Source: Verrucomicrobiota bacterium (lineage in GTDB: Bacteria > Verrucomicrobiota > Verrucomicrobiia > Verrucomicrobiales > Akkermansiaceae). Taken from it: a DNA stretch of 37,228 nt. The stretch lies in assembly GCA_027619375.1 (NCBI GenBank), contig JAQCFL010000010.1, positions 1 to 37,228 on the forward strand. Reading direction: 5' to 3'. How positions within the stretch are numbered: the stretch's first letter is position 1; every line of letters starts with the position of its first letter. The translations under genes were made by a program, and so were the position numbers. Positions 31,999-37,228 of the stretch are shown here, piece by piece. Under the pieces are notes generated by a model. It did no database searches and was not told the origin of the DNA. It worked only from the letters and a program-made list of their open reading frames with translations.

Positions 31999-32814
31999 TC
32001 ATCGACGTTTTCGCGTTTTCCGGCCCAGGCGATGCCCCGGAGGAGGAGCGCCCGGATGCCGGGGTGGGGAGAAGTTCCTGTACCAGTGACCCGGAATATG
32101 GACGAAGGCCCGGTAGGGAGTGGCGCTGCCTTCCATCGGGCGCTCGTAGGTCCAGATCTGAGGTTGGATGTCGTAAACGTTTACCCCCCGGTGATTCTCC
32201 GCAGCTTCGGAGGTCCGGGCTTCCTTGTTGCCGCGTCCCCCGGTGTCAGGTGGGTTGGGAGTGTAGGCCGCCGCCAGAACCTGCACTTCCGGCAGGATCT
32301 CCATGTCGTAGTAGATCTCGTCGTCGAGGTCAAAGTTCGAGAGATCCCTGGTGATCGGGTTATCGCGATCCGTGAAGTAGAGACTCATGGGCGCCTCAAG
32401 CCACTTGGTGGTGCCGAAGCGCCACGATCCTCCGATGATCGTCTTGTACCAGTCCGGATCCCGCGAGACCGATCCTCCGTGGATCACCACCAGCCCGCCG
32501 CCCCGTTTCAGGAAGGCGTTCAGGCTGTCGCGTTGCGCACCGGCCGGGATGTTGCCGGCTTCCTCGCAGTGGAGAACAAGCACGTCGGTGCGGCCGAGTT
32601 GTGCTGCGGTGGGAAACTCCACGCCGCCCTCGCAGACCGCACCCCGCGCTTCGAGCAGCGGTTTCCATTCCGCCAGGAAGCGCGGATGATCATGCGCACC
32701 CGGGCCGTGCGTCTTTTCTCCGGCGCGGATGAAGATGCGCAACGGTCCGGCCATTGCGAACCCGGAATGAAGAACGGTCCAGAGGACGGAGAGGATCAAG
32801 AGGGAGCGTGTCAT
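31999..32814 (-). CDS. ThuA domain (5' part of a frameshifted ThuA-dehydrogenase gene)
   Basis: This is a ThuA-like domain (class I glutamine amidotransferase-like fold) with a signal peptide: MTRSLLILSVLWTVLHSGFA, start at 32814. The in-frame starts further upstream fall inside the cupin gene. Family landmarks are RIFIRAGEKTHGPGAHDHP, DVLVLHCEEAGNI, GGGLVVIHGGSVSRD, GSWRFGTTKWLEAP and AFVHIPGHWYRNFS. After NFS the frame runs through unrelated basic codons to a TGA at 31999-32001. In the frame one base away the expected continuation (HPGIRALLLRGIAWAGKREN, then VDELCKPDEL) leads directly into the dehydrogenase. ThuA relatives act on sugars and are often fused to, or paired with, such dehydrogenases. 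The cupin gene ends 55 bases upstream on the same strand, so the two are probably one operon. Confidence 0.87.
   Translation of the reverse strand: MTRSLLILSVLWTVLHSGFAMAGPLRIFIRAGEKTHGPGAHDHPRFLAEWKPLLEARGAVCEGGVEFPTAAQLGRTDVLVLHCEEAGNIPAGAQRDSLNAFLKRGGGLVVIHGGSVSRDPDWYKTIIGGSWRFGTTKWLEAPMSLYFTDRDNPITRDLSNFDLDDEIYYDMEILPEVQVLAAAYTPNPPDTGGRGNKEARTSEAAENHRGVNVYDIQPQIWTYERPMEGSATPYRAFVHIPGHWYRNFSPPRHPGAPPPGHRLGRKTRKRR
32061..32070 (-). other. Apparent +1 frameshift site in a short C/G run
   Basis: The plus-strand GGGGTGGGGA reads as TCCCCACCCC on the coding strand. Removing one base from the CCCC run (32066-32069) restores TCC-CAC-CCC-GGC (Ser-His-Pro-Gly) and joins the ThuA and dehydrogenase frames into one protein of about 1430 residues. 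It is either a real mutation, a slippage-prone site or a base-calling error in a homopolymer. Confidence 0.8.
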
Positions 32815-32869
32815 GGCTGTTGTTGAATGTTGAAATTCAGTTGTTGGAGCGCTGCCAAGGCGGAGTCGC

Positions 32870-33295
32870 CTACTTGGTCGGGGGCCGGTCCTTGCGCATG
32901 GTGGTCCAGGGAGCTTCGGTCGAGACGTCCTCGATATCGGGGCCGGGAGCATCGGCGGGGGCCAGGATCGCCAGGAAGGTGACGTCCTCCGCGAAGGGAT
33001 TGTAGGTGCCGTGTACGGCACCCTGCGGAATGAGCGCCATCTCGCCGGCCGCCAGGATTCGATACTCCTCTCCCACCCATTGCTCGGCCCGGCCCGAGAG
33101 GACGTAGATGATCTCCTCCCGATTCGGGTGGTGGTGAAAGGGGTGGGACCTGCCTGCCTCGATGGTGGCCCGCACGAGCAGAAGCTGTTCTGCTCCGACG
33201 AGATCTTTGCGGCTCAGCCACTCGACGGTTGCCCAGGGGTCGCGCTCAGGGTGAACATCCCCGGCTTGCATGAATCGGCTCATGGAATTCGGCAT
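32870..33295 (-). CDS. Small single-domain cupin
   Basis: The protein has 141 residues and a conserved beta-barrel metal-binding fold; substrate unknown. Cupin motif 1 is seen as SHPFHHHPNREEIIYVLSG (two His and a Glu as ligands). Motif 2 is IPQGAVHGTYN, a perfect PxGxxHxxxN. The start at 33295 (MPNSMSRFMQAG) is preferred over an ATG 90 bases further upstream, which would run through repeat sequence; the ATG at 33283 is an alternative. There is no signal peptide, so it should be cytoplasmic. It precedes the ThuA gene by 55 bases on the same strand. Sugar or sugar-acid isomerisation or binding would fit ThuA company, but that is inference. Confidence 0.87.
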   Translation of the reverse strand: MPNSMSRFMQAGDVHPERDPWATVEWLSRKDLVGAEQLLLVRATIEAGRSHPFHHHPNREEIIYVLSGRAEQWVGEEYRILAAGEMALIPQGAVHGTYNPFAEDVTFLAILAPADAPGPDIEDVSTEAPWTTMRKDRPPTK

Positions 33296-33350
33296 GGTGT
33301 GTGGTAATTGAACCAAGATGGAAGGATTACGACGGTTTGCAACTTTCTTC

Positions 33351-33413
33351 CAGACGACGATGAGACCCGCTGGTGATGGTAGCACCGGCTACCGTACCAA
33401 GTCCCTCCGGGAC
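33351..33413 (+). repeat. Copy of the GTCCC-CCGGGAC repeat family
   Basis: CAGACGACGATGA(G/A)ACCCG at 33351-33369 matches 19072-19090. The following GCACCGGCTACCGTACCAAG, then TCCCTCCGGGAC, matches the 19437-19476 unit. Two segments that lie about 350 bases apart in the 19-kb island are therefore joined here into one compact unit. Confidence 0.75.
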
Positions 33414-33646
33414 CTACGGATGGAGGGGGCCATTTGCTGGGCGGAGGCCAGCACGGCGTTGCTTGCCAGGGGGCGGGGGCCGGTCCACCCTTCATGCACT
33501 GGGGTAGGGCGGAGTGGAGTGGAATTGCAGACGTTCGGGGCTCCTGGCGCGGGGACTTCTCCCGAAAGGATGCTTAAATTCAAAGAAATCCGGAAGACTT
33601 CATCGCTAAACTCAACAAATCGAATGGATCCTGTGCAGCCAGCGTC

Positions 33647-33675
33647 TTGACTATCAATTCGGGGGGCTCATGATT
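33647..33675 (+). promoter_or_regulatory. Possible sigma-70-like promoter for the lipoprotein gene
   Basis: TTGACT at 33647-33652 is followed after 17 bases by ATGATT at 33670-33675, about 57 bases before the ATG at 33732. The -35 is good and the -10 weak, so this is tentative. Confidence 0.25.
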
Positions 33676-33731
33676 CACTCCGATCTGCCGGTTGAATCAG
33701 TCAGCAACCGGCCCAAAGCCACCAACAAACT

Positions 33732-34136
33732 ATGAATAGCAAGGTTCTTCTCCCCAGTCTCGGAGCAATCGCGGCGCTCCTCTCCGCCTGTGCGCCGATG
33801 ATTCCGTATCAAATGCAGCCGCCCCCAGGGCAGGGACAAGCCGGACCTGGAGGGGTAGTGGGAAGTGCCGAGGCGCAGGCCCGCGAAGAGGCCCGCCGGG
33901 AGGCCGCTCGTCGTGAGGCGGCCGAGAGGCCGAAGCCGCCGACGCCGACACCGAAGCCGGATCCTGTGCCGTCGAAGCCCGGGCATCCCCGTGCGATTCC
34001 GATCCCAGGGAAGGAAGGTTACGTCTTCAATCCGTTCACCAACAATCCGGTGGACGTGCGGGGCATCCCATCCGGGACATTGGTGCAGGATCCGCAGGAT
34101 CCGGATCGTTCCAAACATTCCTTCCGGGTTCCTTGA
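33732..34136 (+). CDS. Small lipoprotein with Arg/Ala-rich linker and conserved C-terminal motif
   Basis: The protein has 134 residues. The N-terminus is a lipoprotein signal with lipobox LLSAC, so Cys20 should be lipidated and the protein anchored in an envelope membrane. A Gln/Gly/Pro linker and a charged Ala/Arg/Glu helix (AREEARREAARREAAER) lead to a proline-lysine stretch. The C-terminus (YVFNPFTNNPVDVRGIPSGT, then LVQDPQDP, ending FRVP) resembles a short conserved tail I associate with small verrucomicrobial lipoproteins. The helix plus proline stretch would suit a peptidoglycan-spanning spacer. The role is unknown. It precedes the tyrA-aroA run by 88 bases on the same strand. Confidence 0.82.
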   Translation: MNSKVLLPSLGAIAALLSACAPMIPYQMQPPPGQGQAGPGGVVGSAEAQAREEARREAARREAAERPKPPTPTPKPDPVPSKPGHPRAIPIPGKEGYVFNPFTNNPVDVRGIPSGTLVQDPQDPDRSKHSFRVP

Positions 34137-34224
34137 TCGCGGGAACGCCGGACATGAATCAGACGCCACAGAACCGGTCAGCTCGCGCGGTTGAGCGACC
34201 GGGTCGCTTGGGCACACCTGCACT

Positions 34225-35085
34225 GTGACCGAGTTTCGTCGCATCGGCATTTTGGGGCCCGGCTTGCTGGGTGGTTCGATCGCCTTGGGGATGGAAAAGC
34301 GCCATCCACAGGTGGCGGTGCGGATGTGGGCGCGGAATGCGGACCGGGTGACGGGGATCGCGCAGTTGGGATTCAAGCACGCGACGACGGACTTCAGCTT
34401 GGTGGTGAAGGAGGCGGAGTTGATCATCCTTGCGGTGCCGGTGGGAGTGATGCCGGAGCTGGCGCAGCGACTGATCGCGGCGGGGGTGGGTGGAGGACAG
34501 TTTGTGACGGACGTGGGCAGTGTGAAGGGCTTGCTGCATGAGACGGTGGGAGTGCCGTTGAAGGAGGCGGGGATACGGTTTGCGGGGAGCCATCCGATGG
34601 CGGGATCGGATCAGAGCGGGTTTGCGGCGGCGTCGCCGGATCTCTTTGAGAAGGCGCCGTGCATTCTGACGAACGACGGGGATTTGCCGGATGAGGACAT
34701 CAATCGGCTGGTGGCGTTCTGGTCGGGACTGGGGGCGCGGGCTGCGGTGATGACGGGGGCCGAGCATGATCAGTTGGTGGCGCGGATCAGCCATGTGCCG
34801 CATGTCTTGGCAGCGGTGTGCGCGTTGGTGGCGTTGGAGAAGGAGGAGGACGGGCACTTTGCGGGAGGCGGGTTGCGGGACACCAGCCGGGTGGCGGGAG
34901 GGGATCCGGCGATGTGGCGGGAGATTCTGATCGAGAACAAGGAGGCGGTGGTGGGGCCGCTGCGGCAGAGCGCGATGCTCATGCAACGGTTGGCGGATTT
35001 GATTGAGGGTGATAATGAGGAGGCCCTCGAGGCGGTGTTGGAGGAAGCGCAGCAGCGACGTCGACAGCTGGACAACAATTTGTGA
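34225..35085 (+). CDS. tyrA: Prephenate/arogenate dehydrogenase
   Basis: The enzyme oxidatively decarboxylates prephenate (or arogenate) on the way to tyrosine, using NAD(P). It has 286 residues, the usual size for a monofunctional enzyme without chorismate mutase or ACT domain. The N-terminal Rossmann motif is GILGPGLLGGS (GxGxxG, residues 8-18). DVGSVKG and the substrate-site SHPMAGSDQSGF follow. The C-terminal helical dimerisation domain is marked by ISHVPHVLAAVC, GGGLRDTSRVAGGDPAMWRE and a Glu/Arg-rich final helix. The start is GTG at 34225; no in-frame ATG lies near. The stop overlaps the aroA start (TGATG), so the two are translationally coupled. Base use is strongly G-rich on the coding strand. 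Confidence 0.93.
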   Translation: MTEFRRIGILGPGLLGGSIALGMEKRHPQVAVRMWARNADRVTGIAQLGFKHATTDFSLVVKEAELIILAVPVGVMPELAQRLIAAGVGGGQFVTDVGSVKGLLHETVGVPLKEAGIRFAGSHPMAGSDQSGFAAASPDLFEKAPCILTNDGDLPDEDINRLVAFWSGLGARAAVMTGAEHDQLVARISHVPHVLAAVCALVALEKEEDGHFAGGGLRDTSRVAGGDPAMWREILIENKEAVVGPLRQSAMLMQRLADLIEGDNEEALEAVLEEAQQRRRQLDNNL

Positions 35086-36410
35086 TGGAAAAATCGGAAC
35101 TGAAAGTGAAGGCCCTGGACAAGATATCCGGGGAGATCGAAGTGCCCGGCGACAAGAGCATGTCGCACCGGGCGGCGATCCTGGCGGGGATTTCCAATGG
35201 GGAGTGCCGGGTGAGTAATTTTCTACCGAGTGAGGACTGCGTGAACACGCTGAAGGCGATGGAGGCGCTGGGGGTGAAGGTGGACATCGTGAAGAGCGGT
35301 CCGCATGGGCCGGTGGAGATGGTCATTCACGGCCGGCGGATGAAGTTGGAGGCTCCTGATGGGCCGATCGACTGTGGGAACTCGGGGACGGGGATGCGCC
35401 TGTTGGCGGGTTTGTTGGCGGCGCAGCCATTTCGTTCGGAGTTGACGGGCGATGCCTCGCTATCGGGGCGGCCGATGGGACGGATCATCAAGCCATTGGC
35501 GGAGATGGGTGCGAAGATCGAGGCGAGGGGGGAGAAGGCGGGGTGTGCGCCTTTGGTGATTCATGGGGGGAAGCTGCATCCGATCACCTATCAGATGCCG
35601 GTGGCGAGTGCGCAGGTGAAGAGTGCGATCTTGTTGGCGGGGATGTTTGCGGAGGGGAAGACGACGGTGGTGCAGCCGGCGGATTGCCGGGATCACACCG
35701 AGCGGATGTTGGAGCAGTTCCGGGTGCGGACGCGGCGGACGGGTAATGCGATCACGATCTATGGCGGGCAGATGCCGGAATCGACGGACATCGAGGTGCC
35801 GGGAGATTTTTCCAGTGCGGCGTTCTGGATCGTGGCGGCGGCGGGGATGACCGGCTCGCGCCTGTTGATCAAGAACGTGGGATTGAATCCGACGCGGACG
35901 GCGTTGATGGATGTGTTGTTGCGGATGGGGGCGAAGATTCAGGATCAGGTGCGGACGGGATCGGAAGCGGGGGAAGCGGCCGGGAACATCGAGGTGCACG
36001 GCGGGATTTTGCGGGGGACGGAGGTGAAGAAGGAGGAGGTGCCGAATTTGATCGATGAGGTGCCGATCCTCGCGGTGGCGGGAGCGTTGGCGCAGGGGCG
36101 GACGGTGATTCGGAATGCGGGGGAGTTGCGGGTGAAGGAAACGGATCGCATTGCGACGGTGGTGGAGGGGCTTCGCGCGATGGGGGTGGAGGTGGAGGAG
36201 CACGAGGACGGGTTGGAGGTGGTCGGAGGGCGGAAGCTGAAGGGGGCGCGGATCAACAGCCATGGGGATCATCGCATTGCGATGGCCTTTGCGATCGCGG
36301 GGTTGTTTGCGGTTGGCGAAACGATCATTGAGAACACAACGTGCATCGCGACCTCGTATCCGGGGTTTGAGGAGCAGATGAAGGCGATGCGGAACGGATT
36401 GAAAAAGTAA
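35085..36410 (+). CDS. aroA: 3-phosphoshikimate 1-carboxyvinyltransferase (EPSP synthase), class II type
   Basis: This is the sixth step of the shikimate pathway: phosphoenolpyruvate plus shikimate-3-phosphate gives EPSP. The protein is 441 residues from the ATG at 35085 (a GTG three bases earlier is possible). Key motifs are EVPGDKSMSHRAAILAG (Lys and Ser ligands), DCGNSGTGMRLLAG, SAQVKSAILLAG, RDHTERML, NPTRTAL and HGDHRIAMAFAIAGL. The four strings GDKS, SAQVK, RDHTE and NPTR are together the published signature of class II EPSP synthases, which differ from the E. coli-type class I enzyme. It overlaps tyrA (TGATG) and is followed by a good ribosome-binding site for cmk, so the three form an operon. 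Confidence 0.95.
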   Translation: MEKSELKVKALDKISGEIEVPGDKSMSHRAAILAGISNGECRVSNFLPSEDCVNTLKAMEALGVKVDIVKSGPHGPVEMVIHGRRMKLEAPDGPIDCGNSGTGMRLLAGLLAAQPFRSELTGDASLSGRPMGRIIKPLAEMGAKIEARGEKAGCAPLVIHGGKLHPITYQMPVASAQVKSAILLAGMFAEGKTTVVQPADCRDHTERMLEQFRVRTRRTGNAITIYGGQMPESTDIEVPGDFSSAAFWIVAAAGMTGSRLLIKNVGLNPTRTALMDVLLRMGAKIQDQVRTGSEAGEAAGNIEVHGGILRGTEVKKEEVPNLIDEVPILAVAGALAQGRTVIRNAGELRVKETDRIATVVEGLRAMGVEVEEHEDGLEVVGGRKLKGARINSHGDHRIAMAFAIAGLFAVGETIIENTTCIATSYPGFEEQMKAMRNGLKK

Positions 36411-36421
36411 GGAGGGACACG
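36411..36421 (+). promoter_or_regulatory. Canonical Shine-Dalgarno for cmk
   Basis: GGAGG at 36411-36415, directly after the aroA stop and six bases before the ATG at 36422, is one of the few strong ribosome-binding sites in the window and fixes the cmk start. Confidence 0.8.
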
Positions 36422-37096
36422 ATGGGAGAAACACATTGCGCCATAGCCATCGACGGTCCGGCCGCGTCGGGGAAGAGCACCGTGGCGAAGGTGCTGGCGA
36501 AGCGGTTGGGATTGAACATGGTGAACTCCGGGGCGATGTACCGGGCGGTGACCTGGGAGGTGGTGCGGCGGGGGATTGATCCGCAGGATGCGGCGGCGGT
36601 GGTGGCCCTGCTGGGGGAGTTGGTGATCGAGTGCGGAGTGTGTGCGGGGCATTCCACGATGACGGTGGGCGGGGTGGATCCGGGTGCGGAGTTGCGTTCG
36701 GATGCGGTGAATGCGGCGGTGTCCTCGGTTTCGGCGGTGCCGGAAGTGCGGGAGGTGTTGGTGGCGAAGCAGCGGGAGATGCTGCGCTTGGGAGATTTGG
36801 TGATGGAGGGGCGGGACATCGGGTCGGTGGTGTTTCCGGACACGCCGTTCAAGTTTTACATCGATGCCTCGGAGGAAGTGCGGCGGAAGCGTCGGGCGGC
36901 GGAGGGTCAGCAGGATGAGGTGGGGGAGCGGGATCGGCAGGATGCGCGGCGGAAGACCTCGCCGCTGAAGATTTCGGAGGGGGCCCTGGTGATTGACAGT
37001 TCGGAGCTGGGGATCGAGGAAGTGGTGGAGAAGACGGTGGAGGGGTTGCGGGAGCGCGGATGGTTTGACCGGGAGGGGGGGGCGAAACAGTCATGA
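36422..37096 (+). CDS. cmk: Cytidylate kinase
   Basis: The enzyme transfers phosphate from ATP to CMP/dCMP in the cytoplasm. It has 224 residues, the usual length. The P-loop is IDGPAASGKSTVAKVLA (Gly/Lys/Ser near residues 16-19). The substrate region NSGAMYRAVTW follows, then the nucleotide-binding GRDIGSVVFPDTPFKFYIDA and the lid region RDRQDARRKTSPLKISEGAL, ending in VIDSSEL. An aroA-cmk order is common in bacteria (E. coli has aroA followed closely by cmk and rpsA). Its stop overlaps the start of the next gene as ATGA. Confidence 0.96.
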   Translation: MGETHCAIAIDGPAASGKSTVAKVLAKRLGLNMVNSGAMYRAVTWEVVRRGIDPQDAAAVVALLGELVIECGVCAGHSTMTVGGVDPGAELRSDAVNAAVSSVSAVPEVREVLVAKQREMLRLGDLVMEGRDIGSVVFPDTPFKFYIDASEEVRRKRRAAEGQQDEVGERDRQDARRKTSPLKISEGALVIDSSELGIEEVVEKTVEGLRERGWFDREGGAKQS

Positions 37097-37228
37097 TTTA
37101 CTGGTTGGGCAAGTTGTTGTTGGGCTGCATTGCGAAGGCGTTTTTTGATTTCCGGGTGGTGGGGCATGAGAACCGGATCGAGAGCGGCGGGGCGGTGATT
37201 GCCTCGAATCACGCCAGCTTCATGGATC
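37093..37228 (+). CDS. plsC: 1-acyl-glycerol-3-phosphate acyltransferase (3' end outside window)
   Basis: Only the first 45 codons are present. The sequence MIYWLGKLLLGCIAKAFFDF starts with a hydrophobic helix and continues VVGHENRIESGGAVIASNHA-SFMD. NHASFMD matches the catalytic NHxxxxD block of PlsC-type acyltransferases, which acylate lysophosphatidic acid in phospholipid synthesis. ATGA overlap with cmk indicates an operon; a cmk-plsC order is frequent in bacteria. The gene runs off the window edge. Confidence 0.85.
   Translation, partial: MIYWLGKLLLGCIAKAFFDFRVVGHENRIESGGAVIASNHASFMD

Larger units (their letters stand above)
33296..33731. other. Gene-free divergent spacer with a repeat copy
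   Basis: These 436 bases between the cupin start and the lipoprotein start hold no gene I can support. A copy of the repeat family of the 19-kb island lies at 33351-33413. The stretch just before the lipoprotein is AT-richer and may hold its promoter (33647-33675). Confidence 0.5.

Noticed and set aside
7130-33700. An integrative element bounded by the tRNA-Asn gene
   Set aside because: No integrase gene and no second copy of the tRNA 3' end were found in the window, so a bounded island cannot be claimed.

Overview
The window reads as a chromosomal segment of a GC-rich Verrucomicrobiota bacterium (PVC superphylum). Supporting signs are a secretin like the Amuc_1098-type type IV pilus proteins of Akkermansia, PSD1/DUF1501 and DUF1552/DUF1592 gene pairs, a 'PVC-type' heme-binding dehydrogenase with a ThuA partner, a CotH-kinase/lamin-tail secreted protein, a sulfatase, few Shine-Dalgarno sequences, and intergenic repeats built on the palindrome GTCCC(T/G)CCGGGAC. 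No CRISPR array, prophage or intact transposase was seen. All names come from recognising motifs by eye; no database search was possible.

Layout. (1) 1-7029, plus strand: a secretin whose first codons lie outside the window, a single-pass membrane protein with an AsmA-like look, and a 993-residue P-loop ATPase. The ATPase's long disordered tail carries about 19 copies of an xPF motif, best form SPFxPV. Together they look like an envelope secretion or pilus module. (2) 7130-7204: tRNA-Asn(GTT). (3) 7267-11396, plus: a PSD1 (DUF1549/DUF1553) cytochrome-like protein and a DUF1501 Tat protein, joined by an ATGA overlap. (4) 11419-18714, minus: a very large secreted CotH-kinase/lamin-tail protein, a neutral-ceramidase-like hydrolase, an RHS-like remnant and a short C-terminal-type fragment. 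(5) 18.7-19.6 kb: a gene-free repeat island. (6) 19672-25059, plus: a tight operon of DUF1552, DUF1592-type cytochrome and an unusual SGNH-SASA double-domain protein. (7) 25059-25436: a compact structured repeat element. (8) 25468-26319, minus: SGNH hydrolase; 26698-28266, plus: sulfatase. (9) 28282-33295, minus: a cupin, then a ThuA-dehydrogenase-HEAT-cytochrome c gene split by an apparent one-base frameshift, then the C-terminal stump of another ThuA gene. (10) 33732-37228, plus: a small lipoprotein, then a housekeeping run tyrA-aroA-cmk-plsC with overlapping or near-overlapping ends.

How it fits together. The two ends are core functions (envelope assembly; aromatic amino acid, nucleotide and phospholipid synthesis). 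The middle, about 7.2-33.6 kb, is an accessory region of exported hydrolases and heme proteins of the kind PVC bacteria use on sulfated or esterified polymers. Broken genes, repeats and strand switching concentrate there. The most unusual items are the SPFxPV-repeat ATPase, the SGNH-SASA protein with altered catalytic motifs, the frameshifted ThuA-dehydrogenase and the structured element at 25.1-25.4 kb.
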